Source of the DNA: Musa acuminata AAA Group | Taxonomy: Eukaryota; Streptophyta; Magnoliopsida; Zingiberales; Musaceae | Assembly (NCBI RefSeq): GCF_036884655.1 | Contig: NC_088355.1 | Coordinates: 25,791,001 to 25,855,000, forward strand | Direction of reading: 5' to 3' | Length of the DNA stretch: 64,000 nucleotides | Shown: piece after piece, positions 35,447 through 46,568 of the stretch | Position numbering within the stretch: the stretch's first letter is position 1 | Layout of the letters: every line of letters begins with the position of its first letter | Translations under genes and position numbers: made by a program | Notes under the pieces: generated by a model | Database searches by the model: none | What the model was told of the DNA's origin: nothing | The model's input: the letters and a program-made list of their open reading frames with translations, nothing else

Positions 35447-36516
35447 ATCTCCCCCTTTTTTATGATGACAATCAATTGATAATGGAGTTAACCTTAACTC
35501 CCCATATCTATATGGCATACTTGAGATAAGTCATTTTTGAATTCAAAACCTTTGAATTCAATAGGCATATTGATAAGTTAAAATCATTTAAACTTATCAA
35601 TACTCCCATCATGATTCCCATCATGATGTATCTCTTTGAAGATGATGTCCAGGCTTGACATTTATTTTCAAATTTTACATTACAAGTTTGAATGATGGTA
35701 ATAGTAGCAATTCATCATATCGTAAGATATCAACATGTAAAATTGCGAAGTAAGATTTTGATATCATTACATGATACAAACAAGGTATAATGCAAATTAT
35801 AGCAATCATAGCATCAATTCATATATCTCTTGGTGATGCAAGCATGACATTAATACTCATATATTTCTCCCCCTTTGTTATCAACAAAAAGCATGTTAAT
35901 TATGATACCAGGAGAACAATATAAGCGAATTTTGAGCATAAGTGTGATGCCTTTACTAGGTTCATGTCATTTTCAATAGTGAGTCAATTATGCAACCATG
36001 ACATGGAGATATCAATTATGTTTTTACCCCGCATCTCCACCATCTATTTGTGAGTTTGCTTTAAATGAAGTTAAAATTGATGAGAGATTAAATCTTGCTT
36101 CATTTTCACAAGGATCAAGATATGTATTAGAAATGAATCCTTGTTAGTAAAAACACTATCATTCATATAATCAGAAATCATTTTATTAAATCCATTTCTT
36201 TAAAGAATATTCTTCACATAGGTGTATGAGAGATGTGTTTCATATGTCAACAATGATGAGAATTAGACTCGTTATGACATATGCTTTATTAAGTCCGAAA
36301 GAGGATAATGTATCGAGAAACTCCGATTTTTAAGAGAATCCGAAAACGAAATTAAGACTTTCATGCATTCGGACGAGACTATGCTATTGATTTTCAAATA
36401 TGATCATGAAGACAAAACATGCTTCTCATCATAGAAATTTTTATATTCATACACATAATTTCTAACATGTAATTGTGTAAAACCATCATAGCAATTAAGT
36501 GAAATTGATCAATCAA
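35447..36516 (-). other. SIR-2 polypurine tract and 3' non-coding region
   Basis: The polypurine tract (minus strand AAAAAAGGGGGAGAT) abuts the LTR. A second polypurine-like word, TTGATAACAAAGGGGGAGAA, lies at about 35,868-35,887. The remainder is AT-rich and non-coding. It lacks the GP-type extra ORF. Confidence 0.75.
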
Positions 36517-39500
36517 TCAATAAAGTCCGAAAAATAATTTCAATAAGTTTATGTATTCGGACACATCAACATTCTTAATTCTGAAATCAAATTGTTCTTC
36601 ACTTAGAGGTTTTGTAAAAATATCAGCTAGTTGATGTTTAGTGTCAATGAACTCTATGATTACATCATGATTAGTAACATGATCTCATATAAAGTGATAT
36701 CTAATATCAATATGTTTTGTTCTTGAGTGTTGTATAGGATTCTTTGTTAAACATATTGCACTTGTGTTATCACATTTAATGGGAATATTTTTAAGATGAA
36801 CTTTATAATCTTGTAAAGTGTTTTTCATCCATACAACTTGTGCACAGCATGCACTTGCTGCAATATATTCAGCTTCGGTTGTTGATAGTGCAACCGAATT
36901 TTGTTTCTTAGATGACCAGGAAACAAGGGCATGTCATAAAAATTGACATGTTCCTGATGTGCTTTTTCTATCTAGTCTACAACCAGCAAAGTCCACATCA
37001 GCATGAGCAATTAACTCAAGATTCTCTGATTTTGGGTACCATAATCCTAGATTTGTGGTACCATTAAGATATCTAACTATTCTTTTAACTGCTTTGAGAT
37101 GAGATATCTTAGGGTTTGATTGAAATCTAGCACAAAGTCCTACACTGAACATAATATCTGGTCTAGTTGTAGTGAGGTAAATTAAACTTCCTATCATGCC
37201 CCTATAAGTTTTTTGATCGAAGCTTTCTCCACTTTCATCAATTTCTAACTTAGTGGAGGTGCTCATAGGAGTGTTAATAGCTTTTGAGCTATTTATATTA
37301 AACTTTTTTAGCAAATTTATAGCATATTTAGTTTGACTAATAAAGATGCCATTGCTTAGTTGTTTGATTTTTAAGCCTAAGAAGAATGTTAATTCTCCCA
37401 TTAAACTCATTTAGAATTCAAGACTCATAGTTTTAGCAAAAGATTCACAAAGAGATTCATTCGTAAAACCAAAGATAATATCATCAACATAATTCTGAAC
37501 AATGAGAAAATTATTTTCAAAATTCTTGATGAACAATGTAGTATCAACCTTGCTTTTTGTGAAATTATTTTCAATAAGAAAATAACTAAGTCTCTCATAC
37601 CAAGCCCTCGGAGCTTGTTTTAAACCATAGAGAGCTTTAGTTAATCTAAACACATGATTATGGAGGCTATTATTTTTAAATCCAGGAGGTTGTTCAACAT
37701 AGACTTCTTCGGAAATAAAGCCATTAAGAAAAGCGCTTTTAACATCCATTTGAAACAACTTAAAATTATTACTACTAGCGTAGGCAAGGAGCATCCTTAT
37801 GGTTTCTAATCGAGCCACAAGAGCGAAGGTTTCTTCGTAATCGATACATTCTTCTTGGTTGAAACCTTTGGCCACTAATCTAGCCTTGTTTCTAACCACA
37901 ATACCACATTCATCTTGCTTGTTTCTAAAAACTCATTTAGTACCAATAACTAAATGGTCATTTGGCCTAGGAACAAGCTTCCATACCTCGTTTCTCTCAA
38001 ATTGATTTAATTTATCTTGCATTGCGATAATCCATGAATCATCTTTCATGGCTTCGTCAACACATTTGGGTTCAACTTGGGAGAGAAAAGCGGCGTTGGA
38101 ACAAAAATTTTTAAGAGAAAAACATGTTTGAACCCCCTTTGATGTGTCTCCTAAGATTAGCTCCTTAGGATGAGCATCTACATACTTCCAATCCTTGGTT
38201 AAGGATGTTTCGGAAGTGGATGCATCCAAGTTGCTAGTTGGAGATGGGGTTTCATTTAAATTCAAGGAATCAAAATTAACATCATCATCAAAATCGTTTT
38301 TCCTGATTTCGGAAATCTCATTGAAAACAACATTAATGGATTCTTCAATAATTAAAGTTCTTTTATTGAAGATACGAAAAGCTTTAGAAACCGAAGAATA
38401 ACCAAGAAATATTCCTTCATCGGATTTAGCATCAAATTTTTCCAAGTTATCTTTTTCATTCAAGATAAAACACTTACACCCAAAGAATTTAAAATATGAA
38501 ACATTGGGTTTTTTGTTGTTCCATAACTCATAGGGAGGTTTGGTGAGTAAGGGTCTTACTATAACTCTATTCAAAATATAGCATGCAATGTTTACGGCTT
38601 CGACCAAAAAATATTTGGGTAGGCTATGTTCATTCAACATGGTTTTTGCTATTTCTTGCAAATTTTGATTTTTTCTTTCTACTACTCCATTTTGTTGAGG
38701 ATTTCTAGGAGTAGAGAAATTATAGTTGTATCCATTGAGTTCATAAAATTCTTGGAAATCATGGTTTTGAAATTCACTACCGTGATCACTTCTAATTGAC
38801 GAAATCATAGAACCCTTCTCATTTTGAACAAGTTTACAAAACTTGGTAAAATATCTAAAGCATTCATTTTTCTGTTTTAAGAAGTAAGTCCATGTGTATC
38901 TGCTATAGTCATTCACAATGACGAAGGCGTATTTGCTACCTCCTAGGCTTGATGTAGATATTGGTCCGAACAAGTCCATATGGATCAATTGTAAGGGCCT
39001 AGAGGTGCTTATTTGATTCTTAGATTTGAAACCATCCTTAATTTGTTTACCTAATTGGCAAGCTTCACATACATTATCTTTGATGAACTTGATATGAGGA
39101 ATTCCTCTTACAAGTTCTTTAGATGATATTTGAGTGATTAGTTTCATGCTAGCATGACCTAATCTTCTATGCCATAGCTAAGCATCCTCATTCAAAATCG
39201 AAAAACACATTTCATTACACAAATCATTGATGTCAATAGTGTATACGTTATTTTGTTTTAATGCAACCATAAACGTGTTTTTGTGTGGTTTTTCAATGAT
39301 GCAAGCATTAGATTCGAATCTGACAATATATCCTTTATCACATAATTGACTAATGTTCAAGAGGTTATGTTTTAAACCATCAACTAACAAAACATCTTCA
39401 ATAAAGAAGTTGGATTTGTTACCTATGGTTCCTTTGCCAATGATTTTACCCTTGTTGTTGTCTTCGAAGGTGATATAGCCTTCGTCTATGCTAGTGAGCT

Positions 39501-39699
39501 TAGGGAATTGAGATGGATCTCCGGTCATATGCCTTGAGCATCCACTATCAAGGTACCATCTCTTACTCCTAGCTTGCGATGGTATAGGTTTCTACAAGAA
39601 AGGATAATCTTTAGGTACCCATTTGCTTTTGGGTGCCTAAAAAATAGATCTACATTTTTTATCATGTTGCATAGAATTTATCATGGTTCCTTTAGGAAC
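36517..39699 (-). pseudogene. SIR-2 pol: protease-integrase-RT-RNase H
   Basis: In order: protease with active-site DSG (39,541-39,549); pre-integrase zinc motif LWHRRLGH and CEACQLGK; integrase core with Asp in HMDLFGPI, Asp in RSDHGSEF and Glu in VVERKNQ; RT with [18 protein letters not shown] and catalytic YVDD (37,480-37,491); RNase H with STTEAEYIA; C-terminal tail to TGA at 36,517. Stops: TAG before protease (near 39,590), TAG before LWHRRLGH (39,178), TGA replacing Trp in the RT start (37,933), TAA near 37,411 and TGA near 36,934. The order integrase before RT marks Ty1-copia. The catalytic residues I can see are kept, but the stops would prevent a full polyprotein unless they were read through. 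Confidence 0.9.
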
Positions 39700-41173
39700 C
39701 TAAATTAATCTGTTCGGACTAATTTTCTTGAATGGACAATAATGTGTTTTGTGTCCAAGTTTGCAACAAAAGTTGCATTTGCTTTGGTGTCGAACATTTA
39801 AGATGGGGCCTTTTATGAAGGTGGTTGGATTTTGGTGAGGACTTCTCACAAATCCGATTCCACTTCTTTTGGGGACGTGACCCTTGTTTGCAAGGATCAT
39901 GTTCAAGGACTTGCTACCAACCTCGAATTTCTTCAAGGTGTCCTTAAGTAGCAAGTTTTCCTTTTGGAGAGTTTCTAGATCATGACATTTTATGCATGAA
40001 CCTAAACTATCATGATATTCAGTTTTTAACTTATCGAAATTACAAGTAAGACTATCATGCTCCTTTTTTAGCAATTTGTATTTTCTACTAATAATCTTGC
40101 ATTCATCAAATAAGTCGTGGAAGGCATTTAATAATTCATCAAATGATAAATCTGCATCTATTAAATTCATTACCTCCTCTCCGATGGCCATTAAGGTGTA
40201 ATAAGCAACTTGCTCGGTGTTGGACTCCTCTTCTTCGGACGCACTTGAGTCATCCCATATTGCTTTGAGTGCCTTCTTATTTGATGTTCTCTTTTTGACT
40301 TGGGGACAATCACTTTTGTAGTGTCCCGGCTTTTTGCATTTGTAGCAAATAACTTGGTCCTTCTTAGGTTCAAGTTTATTTTTTGTCATTCTTAAACTTG
40401 TTTCTTTTAATGAATTTTTTAATTTTTCTTGTTAGAAGTGCTAAGTCATCGTCACAGTCCTCATCACTTGAGTTTTCTCTCAAGTGGTCTTCTGAAGTTC
40501 TAAGTGCCATATCTTTCTTGTTCTTTGGAAGGATGTCTTCTTGCTCTTCATTAGCTTTACAAGTCATCTCGTAGGTTATTAATGACCCGATTAGTTCTTC
40601 AAGAGGGAAGTTGTTTAGATCTTTCGCCTCTTGAATAACAGTGACTTTAGGATCCCAACTCTTAGGAAGGGATCTTAGAATCTTATTTACGAGCTCAAAA
40701 TCCGAAAAACTTTTTCCGAGTCCTTTTAGACCGTTGACGACATCCGTGAAACGGATAAACTTGTCGCCAATAGTCTCACTCGGTTTCATCCGGAAAAGTT
40801 CAAAAGAATGTAACAAAACATTGATTTTTGACTCTTTCACTCTACTTGTGCCTTCGTGAGTCACTTCGAGTGTGTGCCAAATATCAAATGCGGTTTCACA
40901 AACCGAAACACGGTTGAACTCGTTTTTGTCAAGTGCACAAAATAAGGCATTCATAGCCTTTGCATTAAGAGCGAAAGCCTTCTTCTCCAATTCATTCCAA
41001 TCGATCATTGGAAGAGAAGACTTCAAAAATCCATTTTCGACAAGATTCCAAAGTTCAAAATCCATAGAAATAAGAAAGATCATCATTCGGGTCTTCCAAT
41101 AGGTGTAGTCCGTCCCATTGAACATGGGTGGACGTGTAATAGAATGACCCTCTTGGTTTCCGGCGTATGCCAT
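39700..41173 (-). pseudogene. SIR-2 gag
   Basis: ATG at 41,173 opens MAYAGNQEGHSITRP and GTDYTYWKTRM, typical of SIRE Gag. The core extends 265 codons to a stop at 40,376. The sequence continues in another frame from 40,389 with knuckles CYKCKKPGHYKSDC and CNFCCKLGHKTHYC, so a small deletion near 40,385 shifts the frame (GP-1 reads through without a shift). It ends at TAG (39,700-39,702), followed directly by the inverted repeat GGTTCC TAAA GGAACC. A coiled-coil-like segment (LFDECKIISRKYKLLKKE) lies between the knuckles. Confidence 0.88.
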
Positions 41174-41210
41174 CTCTCTTGGGTTTTAATCCGTTTGAGA
41201 GTTAACCCTT

Positions 41211-41222
41211 CTCTGATACCAA
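41211..41222 (-). promoter_or_regulatory. SIR-2 primer-binding site
   Basis: Minus-strand ATTGGTATCAGAG, one base inside the 5' LTR, for initiator Met-tRNA. Confidence 0.88.
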
Positions 41223-41223
41223 T

Positions 41224-42913
41224 TGTTAGGATCAAGAGAACTAAGAGGGGGGGGGGGGGGGGGTGAATTAGTGCAACGGAAATCTTTCACGATAAAAAAA
41301 AACGTTCGAACGATAAAAGCGATTTCGGTATGAAAGCCGATTCTACGATTACTTTAACTTAAGATCAAGCAAGATGACGTTAAAGTAAATCTATGAAAGT
41401 AGTTTGCAGTTATGATGAAAATCAGAATATAAGCGCAAACTGAAATACGATGTTCGTACGATAAAAGCGATTTTGGTATGAAAGCCGATTCGTAAACCAC
41501 TTTAACTTGAGATGAAGTGAGATGCAGTTAAAGCAAAGATATAAAGTCAGTTTGCAGTTATGATGGAAATCAGAACGTAAACGCAAACTGAAATATGATG
41601 TTCGTACGATAAAACTGATTTGCGTCTAAACGCCGATTCGGAAAGCACTGAACTTTGAAATATGTTCGTAAAAGCACAGAAGGTAGTAAGCTATTGAGGA
41701 GGTTTGTAGTAAAGATAAAATGCTCAAAGCAAATGCAAATCGAGATTTAGAGTGGTTCGGTCAATCTTGATCTACTCCACTTTTGGCTTCCTCCACCGAC
41801 GAGGTCACCGACGTCAACTAGAGGCCTTCCTTCAATAGGCGAAGGCCAACCACCCTATTACAGTTTCACTCCTTTTGACGGGCTTAGGAGACAACCCTTA
41901 TAGAATTTCCTTTCCACTCTTAACAGATTAGAACTTGGAAGAAAAGAGGAAGAAGAACTTTCAACTCATACAACACTTTTGAGCTCTAAAAATCACAAAG
42001 TAAAATCAGAATTTTGGTGGTTTCTGGGTGCCCTTTCAGTGTTGAAAGGGTGGGGTATTTATAGGCCCCAACCCAGTTTGAATATGGAGCTCAAAACTGT
42101 CAATTCTCGGAATTTCAGGATCTGGCGGTTGCACCGCCTGGCAGAGCTCGAAGACTGAGCCTTTGGGCGGTGCCACCTCCTGTCAGGGGCGGTTGCACCT
42201 CCTGCTAGAGCTCGAAGACCGAGCTCAGGCGGTGCCACCGCCTGACTGAGGCGGTTGCACCGCCCAGCCAGAGCTCGGAGACCGAGCCCAAGCGGTGCCA
42301 GCTCTGTCAGGGGCGGTTGCACCTCCTGTAAGAGCTCGAAGACTGAGCTCAGGCGGTGCCACCGTCTGACTGAGGCGGTTGAACCGCCTGGCAGAAATCA
42401 GGGTCCGAATGGGTTGATTCATTCGGTCCAACTTGGGTTTTTCAAGGGCCCAATTGTCCCAAGATTAAGTTAATAGGATCACCTCCCATTTCCAACTTAA
42501 TCATTGTGCTAACTATGATATTTCATAAGATATTTACTGCAACTTGCTTCGGTGCGTTAATCGCTTCTTCCGGCGAGCTTCCGGCTAACTTCCGTCGATC
42601 ATCCGATGAACACTCGGTAATGCTCCTGCGGATTTTCGGCAAACTCCTGGACTTGCGACAATCCACTTGGCGAGTTTCGACAAGCTTCTTTGGCAAGCTC
42701 ATGGACTTCTCGGATTTGTTCCCGTAGAACCTCCGACGACTGTCCGAACTTCCGTTGAACTCTCGAACTCCCAACGTGATCATTGTCTTGACTCTGGTGC
42801 AACTCCTGCTGCATATCTTACTTTCATCGTAGTTAATCCTGCACACTTATCTCAACATATAGATTAGATAACAAATGACAATTGACTTCATCATCAAAAT
42901 CCGAGATTCAACA
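41224..42913 (-). repeat. SIR-2 5' LTR
   Basis: 1,690 bases; partner of 33,637-35,446. TATAAATA (minus) is at 42,056-42,063, followed by CCCTTTCAG / TTGAAAGGG. The terminal hairpin loop has an exceptionally long run of about 18 C (element sense; G on the plus strand near 41,246-41,263). Confidence 0.92.
42056..42063 (-). promoter_or_regulatory. SIR-2 5' LTR TATA box
   Basis: TATAAATA in the context GGCCTATAAATACCCC. The same core occurs in the 3' LTR (34,465) and the solo LTR (50,365), so it is probably the element's RNA polymerase II promoter; initiation would fall about 25-30 bases further in element sense. Confidence 0.65.
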
Positions 42914-42918
42914 AAGAG

Positions 42919-43617
42919 CACACTTTTCTATGTTATCAAGCGATGGTACCGCCCAGTGTTAGTATGTCAGATGGTGGTACTACTAGATGGCGGTGGTATT
43001 GCTTAATGTTAGACTGGTCGGTGGTGGTACCGCCCGTACCCCGAAAACTCGGGGATTTAAATTTTGGCTCTAAGTTTTGAAGCTATTTGGGGTCTATAAA
43101 TACCTCACAAATTCCTGCTTAGAATACATATGAAAGAGAGCAAAAAATCTATGATTCCAAGGTTGTAAAACTCTTTTAAGTATAGAGCCCCTCCTCCAAG
43201 AGCTTAGTAATAGTCATAAGGGAGGTGTATGAGGGAACACTTGTAAAAGAGGGGTGTAAAGGTTCTCTCATGAACTTTTGAAAAGAAGAACGAGTGTAAA
43301 GATAGTTGATCTTCGCCCATTGGAAAGAAGATCAATATTAGAAGATGATGGCCTCGAGTGAAGAGGAATTGAGAGTGGACGTAGGTCACGACGACCGAAC
43401 CACTATAAATCGGTTTGCAATAAAGGTAAACCGATTGTTTTCAAAGTTTTCAAAGTTAAACACTCCTACGAATGTTGAGTGGACGTAGCTACACACTCTT
43501 ACGAATGTTTTCAAAGTTAAACACTCCTTGATATGGTTTTATCATACGAAGATTTTTGACTCGATGTAATTTTTATGTACGCACTAATTCACCTTAGTGC
43601 TGATTTCGGTCCTAACA
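42919..43617 (+). repeat. GO-2 5' LTR, second part
   Basis: Continuation of 33,081-33,636 beyond SIR-2, ending CGGTCCTAACA. TATAAATA is at 43,095-43,102. The terminal hairpin GCACTAA-TTCACC-TTAGTGC (43,580-43,600) has only two C in its loop. Full LTR length without SIR-2 is about 1,255 bases. Confidence 0.85.
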
Positions 43618-43618
43618 G

Positions 43619-43635
43619 TTAGTATCAAAGCCATA
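43619..43635 (+). promoter_or_regulatory. GO-2 primer-binding site, mutated
   Basis: TTAGTATCAAAGCCATA compared with the expected TTGGTATCAGAGCCATG: two substitutions in the priming core. Confidence 0.7.
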
Positions 43636-43668
43636 TTTTTTTCTCGTTTAGTTTAATACCCAAGAGAA

Positions 43669-44699
43669 ATGACTCTTTTCGACTTTCAAGAGGGTCACTC
43701 TATCATTCATCCTCCTATGTTCAATGAGACGGACTACACATATTGGAAAAATCGAATGAGAGTTTCTTGCTTTCTATGGATTTCAATTTATGGAATGTTG
43801 TTGAACTTGGCTTTCAAAAATCTTCTAAACCAATGAACGAATGGAATGATTTAGAGAAGAAGATTTTTTCTTTAAATACTAGAGCTATGAATGCTCTATT
43901 TTGTGCTTTGGATAAAAATGAGTTTAATCATATCTCTTTATGCAAAACCACACATGAGATTTGGCACACACTAGAAGTAACTCATGAAGGCACAAATAGA
44001 GTAAAAGAGTCTAAAATAAATCTTTTGATGCATGATTTCGAGGTGTTTCGAATGAAACTAAACGAAACTATTGTTGACATGTACACCCATTTTACGGATG
44101 TTGTTAATAGTTTAAGAGCACTTAGTGAAAGTTTTTCTAACCTTGAACTTGTAAACAAAATTTTATGATCTCTTCCTAAAAATTGAGATCCTAAAGTAAC
44201 GGCTATTCAAGAAGCAAAGGATTTAAAGTATTTTCCACTTGATGAACTTATCGGATCATTAATGACTTATGAAATGTCTCGTATCGAACATGATGTACTT
44301 GAGAACAACCTTCCAAAGGATAGAAATAATTTGGCACTTCGAAGAATATAAGACCACTTGAGTGATAACTCAAGTGATGATGATGATGATGATGACAAAG
44401 AACTCCTCACTATAAAATTTAAAAAGTTAATGAAACAAGAATTAAAGAATAAAAATAAACTTAAAAAGAACACAACTACTTACTATGAATTCAAAAAGCC
44501 AGAGTACTCCAAAGATAAGTATATAAAACTGAAGAAGAAGTTGCTAATGAAGAATGAAGCACTCAAGGACAAATCGAGGGCATCCGAGAAGACGATGAGC
44601 AAACCAACAAAGGTGAGGTGGCCTTTCACAATGAGGTTTGTAACTCACCCGAAATGTATTTACCTTACTATGAAATTACTTAGTGCTTTCATGCTTTGA
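43669..44699 (+). pseudogene. GO-2 gag
   Basis: ATG at 43,669 opens MTLFDFQEGHSII, then TDYTYWKNRM. A one-base deletion near 43,762 shifts the frame; the main frame resumes with FLLSMDFNLWN and runs to TGA at 44,166 (after LVNKIL). More stops follow in PKN*DP and ALRRI*. The C-terminal part (DDDDDDDKELL..., Lys-rich, KVRWPFTMRFVTHPKCIYL) ends at TGA 44,697-44,699. The zinc knuckle is reduced to YYEFKKPEYSKDKY, with the Cys and His replaced. The N-terminal half is clearly SIRE-type Gag. Confidence 0.82.
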
Positions 44700-44707
44700 T
44701 GAATTAG

Positions 44708-44708
<1 letters not shown>

Positions 44709-44765
<57 letters not shown>
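44709..44765 (+). repeat. (TA)n microsatellite
   Basis: An uninterrupted TA run of about 28 units just after the GO-2 gag stop. GO-1 has no such run at the equivalent place. Confidence 0.95.
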
Positions 44766-44767
<2 letters not shown>

Positions 44768-46011
44768 TGACAATTACATGTTTTATGATAAAGGAATAAA
44801 AATGTTAAAATTAAATTTGATGCTTGTACACCAAATAAGATTAATTCTATGTATGTTTTAAGAAGTAATAATATGTGTCTTGATGATTTTTGTATTATTT
44901 TTTGGTTTTAAATATGATACATGGTTTTAAAATAAAAACTTGGGCATGCTTATATGAAATCAATTGCATGAATTGAAACAACTAAAAAGGAAGAATTTTT
45001 TTTTGAAAACTTATAAATCTCTTTCTTATTGAGTTTTTGTTATAGAGATCCTTAATGATGAATCTATTTTTCTTATTTATGAATCTCTTGAAAGTGATTT
45101 TGATGATTTGTCAATTTAAATTTGAATGAATTTAATCCAAATCATTCACTTGATACTTGAGATTTTGTTATGAATCAAGATATTTGTTCTTCTATGATTC
45201 TATTTGCTATGTATCAAGAGAAGCTTTATTGAAATCATGATCTTGATTTCTCAAAATTGTAACTTGAAATAAAAAAAAAGAAAAATCAAGATCTTTGATC
45301 TCCTAAGAATGCTTTTTGTTATTTACTAAAAAGAAGATTTGTCAAAGTGAATCATGTCTTTTGGTATTCACAAATTGATCTTTCTTGATCCTTTATATTA
45401 ATATCTTTCATGACTCCTTTGTATCTATGTGTATATATCTCTTGTTAATATTAGAACATTGATATAAAAGAAAAATTTTGAACCATTGTATTCTTCCCTT
45501 CTTTTTTATAATGACAAAGGGAGAGAAAGTATTGCTACCTTGCACATTTCAAGGAGAAAAGCTTACTAGGAAGCAAAATTGCTAGCTTGCACTTCTCAAA
45601 AGAGAAAAGAGAACTTGCTATCTTGAACATCTCCAAGAATTGCTAGCTTGCAATCTCAAGAGAAGCAAAAATACTATCTTACCTATCTCAAGAAGCAAAA
45701 CTTGCAAACTTGCATATCTAAAAAAAAAAGCTAAATTTGCAAACTTGTACAACTAAAAATTGTTGCTAGCTTCTACATTGTAAAACTTGCATATCTCAAA
45801 AACTTAGTAGATGCACTTCTCCTTTTTATTGATGACAAAGGGGGAGAAGTAATTATGATGTTTTGAATCATGTGTGGTATAATATATTTTTATATTTTGA
45901 AACATTGCATAATTTTCTAAATTTAAAGGTTCTATCAAAATGACATATTGATAGGAGGTGTTAAGGTTAATTCCGTCATCAATTGGTTATCATCATAAAA
46001 AAGGGGGAGAT
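44766..46011 (+). other. GO-2 non-coding region and polypurine tract
   Basis: AT-rich region corresponding to the GO-1 non-coding parts, with 'gcttgcaaacttgca' words. Polypurine-like words recur near 45,510 (ATGACAAAGGGAGAG) and at about 45,830-45,850 (TGATGACAAAGGGGGAGAAG). The true tract AAAAAAGGGGGAGAT (about 45,996-46,011) touches the 3' LTR. No gene is seen. Confidence 0.7.
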
Positions 46012-46568
46012 TATTAAATCTCGAATTTTGATGATAAAACTAATTGATAATGTTATGATCTAATGTGCGTTTTTTGGTGACGCAGGACTAACTTCGATTA
46101 GGAGAGGCCAATTGATTAAAGTAGGAAGAATAAGAAGCTAGGCTAGAATTAAACATGTCAGAAGATTATACGTTAGATCGGAAGAATGGTTGATGTATTG
46201 GTAGAAGGCTTCGTGTCGTGAGATCTGGCATCGGGCCGAAGGATCGGACATTATGCCAAAGAGATCGAAAGTTGCAGGTGTCAACATGCCAATTGGACAA
46301 TACGCCAAAGGAGAGGACGATACGCTGAAGGATCAGACGAAGCACCGGAAGAACCAATGACATGTTAGACAATAAATGATTTGTGCTTTGTAATAATTTG
46401 TCTATATTGAATTAGTTTAGGTTGTAATTGAGTTAGTTTTGGGTGTAACCATTCTAACTCAATTATAGGCCTATTGGGCCTGAGTTGGGACTATTTTGGG
46501 TCAAATGGAAGGCCCATTCGTTCACCCAAGGTTAAGTGGAACCACCCATGAGCTGAAAAATTCAAGAG
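46012..46568 (+). repeat. GO-2 3' LTR, first part
   Basis: It starts TATTAAATCTCG and ends AAATTCAAGAG at 46,568, where TOR-2 begins with TGCTAG. It ends at the same position of the LTR as the SIR-2 insertion point in the 5' LTR (33,636). Confidence 0.85.

Larger units (their letters stand above)
33637..42913 (-). mobile_element. SIR-2: nearly complete SIRE/Maximus-like Ty1-copia element
   Basis: 9,277 bases with LTRs 33,637-35,446 and 41,224-42,913 and perfect TSDs AAGAG (33,632-33,636; 42,914-42,918). Gag and all Pol domains in copia order (protease, integrase, RT, RNase H) are present on the minus strand, interrupted by one gag frameshift and several single stops. A sample stretch of the two LTRs differs at about 5 of 104 positions, so the insertion is not very recent. 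There is no extra ORF between RNase H and the polypurine tract, in contrast to GP elements. It is the best local candidate for the type of Pol that GP and GO would need. Confidence 0.92.
33081..46568 (+). mobile_element. GO-2: gag-only SIRE-related copia element (plus strand)
   Basis: The 5' LTR (33,081-33,636 plus 42,919-43,617) is split by SIR-2. Then come a mutated primer-binding site, a broken gag (43,669-44,699), an AT microsatellite, a non-coding region with polypurine tracts, and the 3' LTR start (46,012-46,568), which is cut by TOR-2. There is no pol. Orientation is opposite to GO-1, and the layout is the same. Confidence 0.82.

Noticed and set aside
44709..44765. (TA)n run as an origin or matrix-attachment site
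   Set aside because: It is a simple microsatellite inside a decayed retroelement; nothing else supports a function.
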